Assembly: GCF_004340945.1 (NCBI RefSeq) | Contig: NZ_SLYD01000001.1 | Location: forward strand, 1-64,000 | Direction of reading: 5' to 3' | Source of the DNA: Sphingomonas sp. PP-F2F-A104-K0414 | GTDB lineage: Bacteria; Pseudomonadota; Alphaproteobacteria; Sphingomonadales; Sphingomonadaceae | Length of the DNA stretch: 64,000 nt | Part shown: positions 56,386 through 64,000 of the stretch, piece after piece | Position numbering within the stretch: the first letter of the stretch is position 1 | Layout of the letters: every line of letters starts with the position of its first letter | The notes under the pieces: generated by a model | Database searches by the model: none | What the model was told of the DNA's origin: nothing | The model's input: only the letters and a program-made list of their open reading frames with translations | Program-made: the position numbers and the translations under genes

Positions 56386-56492
56386 CCGTCATCCCGGCGA
56401 ACGCCGGGAGCCACGGACACGGTGGACCCAGCTTAGCGCGCAACCATCACCCAAATCGCAACCATGGGTCCCGGCGTGCGCCGGGATGACGG
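56386..56492. repeat. composite double-hairpin palindrome (element H)
   Basis: CCGTCATCCCGGCGAACGCC opens it and CGCCGGGATGACGG closes it; the arms pair across about 80 bases. It fills part of the 452-base gap 56217-56668 between guaB and the RsmB-type gene. A G/C-rich run near 56565-56610 is another, weaker hairpin. No gene seen in the gap. Confidence 0.7.
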
Positions 56493-56668
56493 GGAAAGGG
56501 ATGAGACGGGGAAAGGAATGTCGGGTGAACGGGTGGGATGCGCTGTTGCGTGGCGGCCGACCCGAAATTATTCCCCCCCCGCCCCCGGGAGGGGCTAGGG
56601 GAAGGGATGATGACGAACATTCCGTACCAGGCCTTCCCCCGAACTAACGCGAACTCGGGAGCCCAGAA

Positions 56669-57856
56669 GTGACTCCCCCAGCACGCACCCAGGCCGCGAT
56701 CGAGCTCCTCGACCAGATCATCGCCGCCGCCCGCGAGTCCGGCGCCGCCGCCGACACGCTGATCGCCCGCTACTTCGCCACTCGCCGCTACGCCGGGTCC
56801 AAGGACCGCCGCGCGGTCCGCGAGCTCGTCTACGCCGCGATCCGCAAGGCCGGAGACCGCCCCGAAAACGGTCGCACCGCGATGCTCCTTGTCGCCGACG
56901 CCGATCCGGAAGTTGCCGCAACCTTCGACGGCTCCACCCACGCGCCCGCCTCGATCTCCAAGGACGAACCCCGCGCCCGCGCGGGCGTAGCGCCGCAGTG
57001 GCTGAGCAAGGCCCTCCGCGCCTCCGGTCTCGACGGCGCCGCCCTTACAGACCTAGCCGGCCGAGCCACGCTCGATCTCCGCGTCAACACGCTGATCTCC
57101 GACCGAGCAACCGTCCTCGCCGCGCTTCCGGAAGCCGAAGCCACCCCCCACGCGCCGGACGGCATTCGCCTCCCGACCGGCACCAACGTCGAAGCACTTC
57201 CGCTCTTCAACGAAGGCGCGCTCGAAGTGCAGGACGAAGGCAGCCAGCTGGTCGGCCTCGCGATGCAGGCAAAGCCCGGCGAACGCATTGTCGATCTCTG
57301 CGCCGGCGCCGGCGGCAAGACGCTCGCGCTTGCGGCGACGATGCAGAACGAAGGCGACATCCTCGCCTGCGACACCGACCGCAACCGCCTCTCGCGCCTC
57401 GCCCCGCGCGCAACGCGCGCCGGCGCGACGATCGTCGAAAGCCGCCTGCTCAACCCGACGCGCGAGATCGAAGCGCTCAGCGAATGGGCCGGTCGCGCCG
57501 ACGGCGTGCTGGTCGACGCCCCATGCTCGGGCACCGGCACATGGCGGCGCAATCCCGAGGCGCGCTGGCGGCTTACCCCCGACCGCGTCTCGCGGCTGCA
57601 ATCGACGCAGCAGCAAGTGCTCTCCGTGGCCGCCACGCTGGTCAAGCCCGGCGGCGCGCTCGTCTACATCGTCTGCTCGCTGCTCGACGCCGAGGGTACC
57701 GACCAAGTCACCTGGTTCCTCAACGCGCATCCCGGCTGGACGACCGAGCCCCTGACGCTCCCCGCCGGCGCGAAGCACGGCCACGGCGTCCGCCTCGAAC
57801 CCGGCCGCGACGGCACCGACGGCTTTTTTGTCGCGCGCCTCCGGGCTGCGTGCTAG
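56669..57856 (+). CDS. RsmB/NOP family RNA (cytosine-5) methyltransferase
   Basis: 395 aa from GTG 56669. N-terminal NusB-like helical part (about 1-90), then the m5C methyltransferase: LCAGAGGKTLALA (SAM site), DAPCSGTGTWRRNP with the first Cys, and YIVCSLLDAEG with the second Cys. The family modifies rRNA or tRNA cytosines; RsmB targets 16S C967. The exact substrate is not predictable. Confidence 0.9.
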   Translation: MTPPARTQAAIELLDQIIAAARESGAAADTLIARYFATRRYAGSKDRRAVRELVYAAIRKAGDRPENGRTAMLLVADADPEVAATFDGSTHAPASISKDEPRARAGVAPQWLSKALRASGLDGAALTDLAGRATLDLRVNTLISDRATVLAALPEAEATPHAPDGIRLPTGTNVEALPLFNEGALEVQDEGSQLVGLAMQAKPGERIVDLCAGAGGKTLALAATMQNEGDILACDTDRNRLSRLAPRATRAGATIVESRLLNPTREIEALSEWAGRADGVLVDAPCSGTGTWRRNPEARWRLTPDRVSRLQSTQQQVLSVAATLVKPGGALVYIVCSLLDAEGTDQVTWFLNAHPGWTTEPLTLPAGAKHGHGVRLEPGRDGTDGFFVARLRAAC

Positions 57857-57888
57857 CCAGCCGGCTGATGACCCGCCTGGAGACGATC

Positions 57889-58389
57889 ATGCGTTTTTCG
57901 TCCGTTGCCCTTGCCGCCACGCTGACTCTCGTGTGCGTATCGACCTCGCTCAGCGGGCAGCGTCCCGACGCGCAGATCGATGCCCGCTCGATGCAGCTTC
58001 TAGCGCAGGGGCGTTCGTTGATGACGGCGGGCAATCTCGACGGCGCGACCGATGTGCTGGAAACGTCGGTCGCGGTCGACCCGCGCAACCGCGCGGCGTT
58101 CCTGCTGCTCGCCCAGGTCGCCGAGAGCCGCGATCTGCCGGGCAAGGCGATCCGGCTGTACCGCGAGGCGTTGTTGCTCGAACCGAACGATGTCGCCGCA
58201 CTGAAGGGCCAGGGCGAGGCGCTGGTCGCCAAGGGCGCAGTGGTCCGCGCGAAGGACAATCTCGTGAAGATCCGCACGCTCTGCAAGGGCGCGTGCCCCG
58301 AGGCGACGCAACTCGCCGCGGTGATCGCCAAGGGCCCACCGATTGCAACGGCTCAAGTCGACAAGACGCCGGTCGCCGCCAAGGACTGA
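57889..58389 (+). CDS. TPR-containing periplasmic protein
   Basis: 166 aa from ATG 57889, preceded by GGAG at a spacing of about 6. Signal peptide MRFSSVALAATLTLVCVSTSLS. Two tetratricopeptide-like repeats (about 38-105: NLDGATDVLETSVAVDPRNR, AIRLYREALLLEPND) suggest protein-protein contacts. The C-terminus contains CKGAC. No specific partner known. Confidence 0.8.
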   Translation: MRFSSVALAATLTLVCVSTSLSGQRPDAQIDARSMQLLAQGRSLMTAGNLDGATDVLETSVAVDPRNRAAFLLLAQVAESRDLPGKAIRLYREALLLEPNDVAALKGQGEALVAKGAVVRAKDNLVKIRTLCKGACPEATQLAAVIAKGPPIATAQVDKTPVAAKD

Positions 58390-58408
58390 GGGTTCCTGCG
58401 AAAGCTGC

Positions 58409-58514
58409 ACCTCCCCGGCGGAGGCCGGGGCCCAGCTGGGGAACGGTTATAACTTCGGACGGCGGGTCGTTACTACGCCTCTTCCAACTGGGTCCCGGCC
58501 TCCGCCGGGGAGGT
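58409..58514. repeat. composite double-hairpin palindrome (element I)
   Basis: ACCTCCCCGGCGGAGGCC, then CCCAGCTGGG, spacer, CCAACTGGG, and GGCCTCCGCCGGGGAGGT. Arms pair end to end. Between the convergent TPR-protein gene and rsmA. Confidence 0.75.
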
Positions 58515-58542
58515 ATTCCTCGAAATGTCCTGCGCGTGTAGG

Positions 58543-59373
58543 CTAGTCGCCCCGGGGCGCTCCAACTGCTTTTGCCAGCGCCACGAAATCCGCAACCGAC
58601 AGCGTCTCCGCCCGACGCGTCGCGTCCACCCCGATCCGCTCCAGCGCATCGAGCGCGCCCGGCACGCCCTTCAGGCTCTGCCGGAGCATCTTGCGCCGCT
58701 GCCCGAACGCCGCGCCCGTCAGTCGCTCCAGAACCGCAAAGTTCACCCCCTCCGGCGCCTCGACCGGCACCAGGTGCACCACCGCCGACATGACCTTCGG
58801 CGGCGGTGTGAATGCCGACCGGTGCACCGGCATCGCGATCCGCGCAGTCGAACGCCACTGCGCCAGCACCGCGAGCCGTCCGTAATGATCGTCGTTGGTC
58901 TTCGCGACGATCCGCTCCGCGACTTCCTTCTGGAACATCAGCGTGCACGACTGCCACCACGGCAGCCACGACGTCGACAGCCACCCGACGAGCAACGCCG
59001 TGCCGATATTATACGGCAGGTTCGAGACGATATGCGGCTTGCCCTCGAACAGCGACGACGCATCGACTTCCATCGCATCGCCCTCGATCACGCGCAGCTG
59101 CCCCGGATAGGCCTCGCCGAGTTCGGCCAGCGCCGGGATACACCGCCGGTCACGCTCGATCGCCGTCACCCGCGCTCCCGCCGCGAGCAGCGCCCGCGTC
59201 AGACCACCAGGACCGGGGCCGACTTCGAGCACCTCGGCATCCTGAAGATCACCCGGCACCGCCGCGATGCGCTTGAGCAATTGCCCGTCGAACAGGAAAT
59301 TCTGCCCAAGCGCCTTGCTCGCGTTCAAGCCATAGCGCGCGATGACCTCGCGCAGCGGGGGGAGGTCCGTCAT
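58543..59373 (-). CDS. rsmA: 16S rRNA adenine-N6,N6 dimethyltransferase
   Basis: 276 aa from ATG 59373; a GTG at 59388 that overlaps the pdxA stop is an alternative. Dimethylates A1518 and A1519 of 16S rRNA. Marks: [21 protein letters not shown] (SAM), IEGDAMEVD and [11 protein letters not shown]. Conserved last gene of the lptD-surA-pdxA-rsmA operon. Confidence 0.95.
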   Translation of the reverse strand: MTDLPPLREVIARYGLNASKALGQNFLFDGQLLKRIAAVPGDLQDAEVLEVGPGPGGLTRALLAAGARVTAIERDRRCIPALAELGEAYPGQLRVIEGDAMEVDASSLFEGKPHIVSNLPYNIGTALLVGWLSTSWLPWWQSCTLMFQKEVAERIVAKTNDDHYGRLAVLAQWRSTARIAMPVHRSAFTPPPKVMSAVVHLVPVEAPEGVNFAVLERLTGAAFGQRRKMLRQSLKGVPGALDALERIGVDATRRAETLSVADFVALAKAVGAPRGD

Positions 59374-59384
59374 AGCTGGTCCGC

Positions 59385-60392
59385 TCACGACTGGGCGGCG
59401 GTCTGCGCGCGTCGGTCCGCTGCTTCACCCGCCATCGCGATCGCCGCGATCATCGCGCCGGGTTCGGCGAGGTTCTTGCCAGCAATCGCGAACGCGGTGC
59501 CGTGATCGGGCGATGTCCGCACGATCGGCAAGCCGAGCGTCATGTTGACGCCTTCGTCGAAATGAATTGTCTTTAACGGGACGAGCGCCTGGTCGTGATA
59601 GCAGCACATCACGACGTCATAGGTCTCGCGCGCGCGCGGGTGGAACATCGTGTCCGCCGCAAACGGCCCGGTCGCATCAATGCCTTCCTCGCGGAGGATC
59701 GCGATCGCCGGCGCGATGATATCGATCTCTTCCCGGCCAAGCGCACCCTGTTCGCCGGCATGCGGATTGAACCCCGCGAAGGCGAGCCGCGGGTTCTCGA
59801 TGCCGAAGTTCCGCAATAGGCCGCGTGCGGTCGCGCGCGCCTTGGCGACGATCAGATCGACCGTCAGCAGCGCGGACACGTCTTTCAACGGCACGTGCGT
59901 CGTGATCGGCACCACCTTCAGCGAAGGTCCGGCCAACATCATCACAGCGTTGTCGCCCGCGACGCCGTAGCGCTCGGCTACGAACTCGGTCTGCCCCGGA
60001 TGACTGAAGCCGATCGCATACAGCTGGGACTTAGACACGGGGCCCGTAACGAGCGCACGCGCTGCACCTGTGCGGACCAAGCCGACGGCGAGCTCGAGCG
60101 AATGCAGCGCACACCGCGCACCATCGGCGTCCGGCTCGCCCGGAACGATCGCGCCTGCATCGCCGACGGTGAGCACGGGCAATGCCGTTGCGAACGCGTC
60201 GGCAGCGGCGGTCATGTCCGCGACGCGCGCGATCGGGCCCGCCCAGACCCGCTCGATCGCACGCGCATCGCCCACCGCCACGAAAGGCGGCAGGCTATGC
60301 GTTGCACGCGCATCCCACGCCTTGGCGATGATCTCGGGCCCAATCCCGGCAGGATCGCCCATCGACACCGCCAGCGGCTGGACGCGCGTCAT
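59385..60392 (-). CDS. pdxA: 4-hydroxythreonine-4-phosphate dehydrogenase
   Basis: 335 aa from ATG 60392 ([20 protein letters not shown]). Step of pyridoxal phosphate synthesis. Metal and substrate motifs [25 protein letters not shown] and [13 protein letters not shown] are standard. Lies 7 bases after surA and just before rsmA. Confidence 0.95.
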   Translation of the reverse strand: MTRVQPLAVSMGDPAGIGPEIIAKAWDARATHSLPPFVAVGDARAIERVWAGPIARVADMTAAADAFATALPVLTVGDAGAIVPGEPDADGARCALHSLELAVGLVRTGAARALVTGPVSKSQLYAIGFSHPGQTEFVAERYGVAGDNAVMMLAGPSLKVVPITTHVPLKDVSALLTVDLIVAKARATARGLLRNFGIENPRLAFAGFNPHAGEQGALGREEIDIIAPAIAILREEGIDATGPFAADTMFHPRARETYDVVMCCYHDQALVPLKTIHFDEGVNMTLGLPIVRTSPDHGTAFAIAGKNLAEPGAMIAAIAMAGEAADRRAQTAAQS

Positions 60393-60399
60393 GCCGCGA

Positions 60400-61881
60400 T
60401 CACCGATATTCGACCACGGCATCACGCCGCAGATCGCGCAGCTTCTGCTGCGCGCGCAGATTGACGCGCTGCTGTTCGAGCTGGCCCTGGATCTGCTCGG
60501 AGTTGGGCACCGATCCGCCAGCCGCTTCGTCGCGCCCGCACAGCACCAGCGCACGAACGCCCTGCTCGGCGGACCCGAACGGCGGGCTCGATTCGCCGAC
60601 CTGAAGCTTCAACATCACTTCCTGGAGCTGCGGCGGCAGGTCGCGGATCCGGACCGTATCGTTGTCGACCACGTCCGCGCCGATCCCGGCCGCAACCTTC
60701 TCGACCGTACCACAGCCGCGCAGCTCCTGCGTCGCCTTCGCGAACGCCTGTGCCCGCGCCGAAGCCTGCGCCTGGTTGGTGTTCGGCGGGAAGCGCAAGG
60801 TAAGCTGCTTCAGGCTGAGCTTGGCGTCACGCGGATCGGCGGTCAGTACCTGCCGCTTGTCCGTAAGGTACAGGATCGAATAGCCGCCCGAGACCTCGAT
60901 CGGTCCGGCAACCTGACCGACCTGCATCGTCGTCGCGGCTTCGGCCAGCTGCGCCGGCAACGTCGCCGCACGGATCCAGCCGAGATCGCCACCGACCGCG
61001 CGGGTCGAGGCTTCGGAGAACTGGCGCGCGTAATATTCGAACGGCTGCGCACCCTTCTGGATTTCCTGCAGGATCTGTTTGGCGTTCGCATAGACCTGCT
61101 GGCTGTTCGCCGGCGTTGCCGCGAGGTAGATTTCCTTTAGGTTGAACTCGTCGGTGCCCTTCGCCGCCTGCAGACGGTCGATGATCGACTTCACCTCCTC
61201 GTCGCCGACGTTGACGAACGGCTCGACCCGGCGACGCAGATAGCGCTGCCACGCAAGCTCACCCTCGATCTGGCGCTTCAGCGACCGCTCGGACGAACCG
61301 GACTCGCGCAGATAGGCGCGCATCGCGACCGGCGTGCGATTGAACCGCTTCGACACCGCGTCATAGCTCTGCGTGAGTTCGGCCGGGGTGATCGTGATGT
61401 CGGCGGTCTTCGCTTCCTGGATCTGGAGCGTTTCGTCGATCAGCTGGCGGAGCACCTGGAGCTTCAGCCGCTCGCGATCCTCCGGCGACAGTTTTGCCTC
61501 GTTCGCCATCGCCACCAGCGCCACGCGCTGGTCGACGTCGGTGCCCGTGATCACGGTGTCGTTGACGATCGCGGTCGGCTTGCGGACGTTGGGATCGAGC
61601 TTGCCGAAGATCTGGAGGTTGGTCGGGATGTCGAGACCGGTATTGTCCGGCACGCTCTGATCCTGCACCGTTTGACCTGGGGTTTGACCCGGGGCCTGAG
61701 CCTGCGCCTGAGCACCGCGCGGTGCGCCCTTGGGCGGCGCAGCCTGAGGCGCCGTGCCCTGTGGCGGCACAGCCTGCGCGATCGCGCTTGCCGCCAACGC
61801 GGCCAGAACCACCCCACCGATCACACGGCCGCCACGCGCCGCCAGTCGAACATCATGCTTCAAGTGTCGGTATCCCATCAT
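60400..61881 (-). CDS. surA: periplasmic chaperone/peptidyl-prolyl isomerase SurA
   Basis: 493 aa. Signal peptide (about 18-36), a Pro/Ala/Gln-rich linker, a chaperone region and two parvulin-like domains (about 240-345 and 350-430), e.g. FEYYARQFSEASTRAVGGDLG. It assists folding of outer-membrane proteins such as LptD, encoded directly upstream in the same operon. Confidence 0.9.
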   Translation of the reverse strand: MMGYRHLKHDVRLAARGGRVIGGVVLAALAASAIAQAVPPQGTAPQAAPPKGAPRGAQAQAQAPGQTPGQTVQDQSVPDNTGLDIPTNLQIFGKLDPNVRKPTAIVNDTVITGTDVDQRVALVAMANEAKLSPEDRERLKLQVLRQLIDETLQIQEAKTADITITPAELTQSYDAVSKRFNRTPVAMRAYLRESGSSERSLKRQIEGELAWQRYLRRRVEPFVNVGDEEVKSIIDRLQAAKGTDEFNLKEIYLAATPANSQQVYANAKQILQEIQKGAQPFEYYARQFSEASTRAVGGDLGWIRAATLPAQLAEAATTMQVGQVAGPIEVSGGYSILYLTDKRQVLTADPRDAKLSLKQLTLRFPPNTNQAQASARAQAFAKATQELRGCGTVEKVAAGIGADVVDNDTVRIRDLPPQLQEVMLKLQVGESSPPFGSAEQGVRALVLCGRDEAAGGSVPNSEQIQGQLEQQRVNLRAQQKLRDLRRDAVVEYR

Positions 61882-61960
61882 CGCACGCCGTACATCGCGC
61901 CATCATTGCCATGACGACGCATATCCGACGCGGGTTGCCCCAGAGTAGCTGAACGCGGGC

Positions 61961-64000
61961 TTAGCGGCCGAGGTTGGTGAAGGCCAGCGTCAACAGGAAG
62001 CTGTTGCCCTTCCGCGCGTCGCCGGTGTCGTTGTAGGTCCGCCGCCAGGTGCCGCCCAGGCGGAGGCAATCGTCTTCATACTGGATGCCGATCCGGTGGC
62101 GGATCGGCGTGAAGCCGTCGCTGCGGGAAAGCGGATCCTCCGCGGTGTTGGTCAGATCGACCACGCCCGAGCCGAATGCGGACCAGAAGCGCGCGAACTG
62201 GACGCGGCCGGCGAGACGGACTTCCTCGCGGTCGCGCAGATCTTCGATCGACGCGTCGATGTTGCGGTTGAGTTTGAGGTAGCCGACCAGCACATAGGTC
62301 GCGCGCGAACCGATCGTAGCGTCGACTTCGTTGCGACGGATCGCAAAGCCGTCCTTGTCGAGCCGGTAGCGGTGGACGATCGAGACGAAGTCGCGGAACC
62401 GCAATTCGCTGCGCCCGACGATGTCGGAGAACCGATCGCTGAGGCCGGTACCGTCGGGCAGGATGGTCGGGCGCTTGTCGACACGGTAGCTCTGCCCGAC
62501 ATTGGTCGTGAAGCTGATCCCCGGCAGGTCGAGTGCCCATTCGCCGCCATAGGTGACGCGTGACGAATCCTCGAACCTGTCATACCCGGCGAACCGGTTG
62601 AGCGAGAAGAGGTTGGTGTCGTCGAGATCGACTGCGCGCGAATCCTCGTTGGGCAGCGAGAGGTTGGCGACCTTCGGGGCGGCGACGAACTGGACGCGCG
62701 GGGTGAAGCGCTGCGTCCCGCCCAGGAACGTGCCGATGAACGGCCATTTCACGTCGACTGCGGCCGCGCCGATCACGCGCTGGTGAAAGCCTTCCAGCCC
62801 CTGGTAATTGACGATGGTCTCAGAGATGTCGTTGGTATTGTAGAGGTCGCCGCGCGCAAACGCCGTGAAGGTGACCTCCTGGCCCCAGTTGGTGAAGCGA
62901 CGCAGGTCCCATTGCAGGCTGGCGAACGCGCGCTGTGTGTCCTGGCCGTCGATGCGGGTCAGCGCGAGCGTGTTAAGCTGAAGTTGGAACTTACCGCCGA
63001 CGAGGCCATCGTCGAAGCGCTTGCGATAATCGATTTCCGGCAGCGCGATAGGCTGCTGACCCTGGCTGTCGTTGACGCGCAACGTCTGGGCGTACCAACC
63101 GCTTAGCGAGAAATAGCTGGTGTCGTCGATCCGCTCCAGGCTCGCCGTGGTGCGCAGCCGGTCGTCGCGCGAGATATCGTAGCGGCGCAGGAACGTCCGG
63201 TCGGTCGTCAGGCGGAGTGAGCCGCTCGCGGTCCAGTTCGGCGAAAGCTGATAGCGCGCCATGCCATCGATATAGCCGCGGAACGCCATGCTGGTGTCGG
63301 TGGACGCCCCAGTGGTCAAGTCGTCGCTGCGGCGGCTTTCGGTCGCATAGGCGCGAACGCTGAACGCGCCCTTCGAATTGAGCGCGGAATAATCGACCTG
63401 CGCCATCGGCAGCACGCTGCTGTAGATGTGCGGCGTAATGACCAAACCCTGGTTCGGGGCGAGCTTCCAATAATAGGGGACGCTGACTTCGAGGCCGTTG
63501 ACGCGGCTATAGCCACCGTTGGGCGAGAGCAGCCCGCTGTCGCTGCCGCCGCCGACCGGGTTGGAGAATTTGGGCAAAGGCAGGCTCGGCAGTCCGAACA
63601 GATGCAGCCGTGCGCCCGAATAATAGATGCGCTTGCGCTCGGGGCGATAGGTGACGCGGACCGCGGTGATCTTCCACGTCGGCTCCTTGGGGCAGCCCGC
63701 CGAGTTCGTGACGCCGCACGGGGTGTAGGCGGCGCTCTTCAGATTGACCGTGCCGTCGGTCTCGCGCGTGCCCTGCTTGGCCGCGAGGCGCCCGCCTTGT
63801 TCGAGAACGACGAGCATGTTGTCGACCACGCCGTCCTTGAGCGAGTCGGTCAGATTGATCTCATCGCCATAGGCAATGTCGCCTTCGGGATTGGTGACCG
63901 CGATATTGCCCGTCGCGACGACCTTGCCGGTCTTGCGGTTCCAGACGACCTTGTCGGCGCGCAGGCGACCGCCTTGCCGGAACATACGGACTTCGCCGTT
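61961..64000 (-). CDS. lptD: LPS assembly protein LptD (partial, 5' end outside window)
   Basis: 680 codons visible; the frame runs past the right edge (NGEVRMFRQGG...). An OstA-like N-terminal jellyroll end (KVVATGNIAVTNPEGDIAYG), then the barrel with a Cys pair region (YTPCGVTNSAGCP) used for the LptD disulfides, and alternating aromatic barrel strands to the C-terminus. It inserts LPS into the outer leaflet together with LptE. First of the lptD-surA-pdxA-rsmA operon. Confidence 0.92.
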   Translation of the reverse strand, partial: NGEVRMFRQGGRLRADKVVWNRKTGKVVATGNIAVTNPEGDIAYGDEINLTDSLKDGVVDNMLVVLEQGGRLAAKQGTRETDGTVNLKSAAYTPCGVTNSAGCPKEPTWKITAVRVTYRPERKRIYYSGARLHLFGLPSLPLPKFSNPVGGGSDSGLLSPNGGYSRVNGLEVSVPYYWKLAPNQGLVITPHIYSSVLPMAQVDYSALNSKGAFSVRAYATESRRSDDLTTGASTDTSMAFRGYIDGMARYQLSPNWTASGSLRLTTDRTFLRRYDISRDDRLRTTASLERIDDTSYFSLSGWYAQTLRVNDSQGQQPIALPEIDYRKRFDDGLVGGKFQLQLNTLALTRIDGQDTQRAFASLQWDLRRFTNWGQEVTFTAFARGDLYNTNDISETIVNYQGLEGFHQRVIGAAAVDVKWPFIGTFLGGTQRFTPRVQFVAAPKVANLSLPNEDSRAVDLDDTNLFSLNRFAGYDRFEDSSRVTYGGEWALDLPGISFTTNVGQSYRVDKRPTILPDGTGLSDRFSDIVGRSELRFRDFVSIVHRYRLDKDGFAIRRNEVDATIGSRATYVLVGYLKLNRNIDASIEDLRDREEVRLAGRVQFARFWSAFGSGVVDLTNTAEDPLSRSDGFTPIRHRIGIQYEDDCLRLGGTWRRTYNDTGDARKGNSFLLTLAFTNLGR

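Overview
The window looks like a chromosomal segment of an alphaproteobacterium of the order Sphingomonadales, most likely Sphingomonas or a close relative. Evidence: high GC, the ChvI/ChvG-HprK-RapZ-EIIA-HPr locus divergent from pckA, a pyruvate dehydrogenase E1 beta subunit carrying its own lipoyl domain, the lptD-surA-pdxA-rsmA operon, and many intergenic double-hairpin palindromes of a type familiar from sphingomonad genomes. No rRNA, tRNA or CRISPR array was recognised.

Positions 1 to about 11,030 are one end of a prophage that continues to the left of the window. A leftward late module (1-4373) holds a lysis cassette (lipoprotein, GH19-type endolysin, holin-like and other membrane proteins) and a tape-measure-like remnant with an embedded M15-type peptidase domain. 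The control region (4474-5676) has a Cro-like gene divergent from a LexA-type (S24) repressor, separated by three near-palindromic 16-bp operators. A signal-peptide protein (5812-6576) looks like a cargo gene. A second promoter with two copies of the same operator (6755-6801) precedes a rightward early operon of small overlapping genes (6846-9347). Two small leftward genes sit inside this region, which ends with an excisionase-like gene and a tyrosine integrase (9753-10983). The junction with the host genome lies just after the integrase, at the 3' end of astB, where an inverted repeat may be the attachment core.

From 11,039 on the content is ordinary host chromosome. 11.0-14.5 kb: arginine succinyltransferase genes astB and astA with an M20 hydrolase. 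14.5-18.4 kb: DUF481 outer-membrane protein, RppH, histone-deacetylase-family protein and photolyase. 18.6-23.0 kb: cyclopropane fatty acid synthase, an SDR, purF, hisI and a lipoprotein. 23.0-25.3 kb: MerR regulator and acyl-CoA dehydrogenase. 25.4-29.0 kb: MFS transporter-cysK-SleB hydrolase operon. 29.5-32.0 kb: pdhA-pdhB. 32.0-35.3 kb: TadG/TadE-like operon. 35.5-38.5 kb: NDUFAF6-like protein, EF-hand protein, trmFO and DUF488.

38.9-44.0 kb is a sulfate assimilation block (SulP transporter, cysD, cysNC, cysQ). 44.1-46.9 kb: lipoprotein, L,D-transpeptidase and SpoU methyltransferase. 47.0-53.1 kb: HPr, EIIA, RapZ, HprK, ChvG and ChvI, with pckA divergent. This arrangement links envelope or acid sensing and PTS phosphorylation state to gluconeogenesis. 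53.2-58.4 kb: NfeD/SPFH pair, guaB, an RsmB-type methyltransferase and a TPR protein. 58.5-64 kb: rsmA, pdxA, surA and a 3' part of lptD, coupling outer-membrane assembly with rRNA methylation and vitamin B6 synthesis.

The most interesting unexplained structures are the five-operator repressor network of the prophage, the inverted repeat at the phage/astB junction, the small antisense genes inside the phage early operon, and the nine composite double-hairpin palindromes between host genes.
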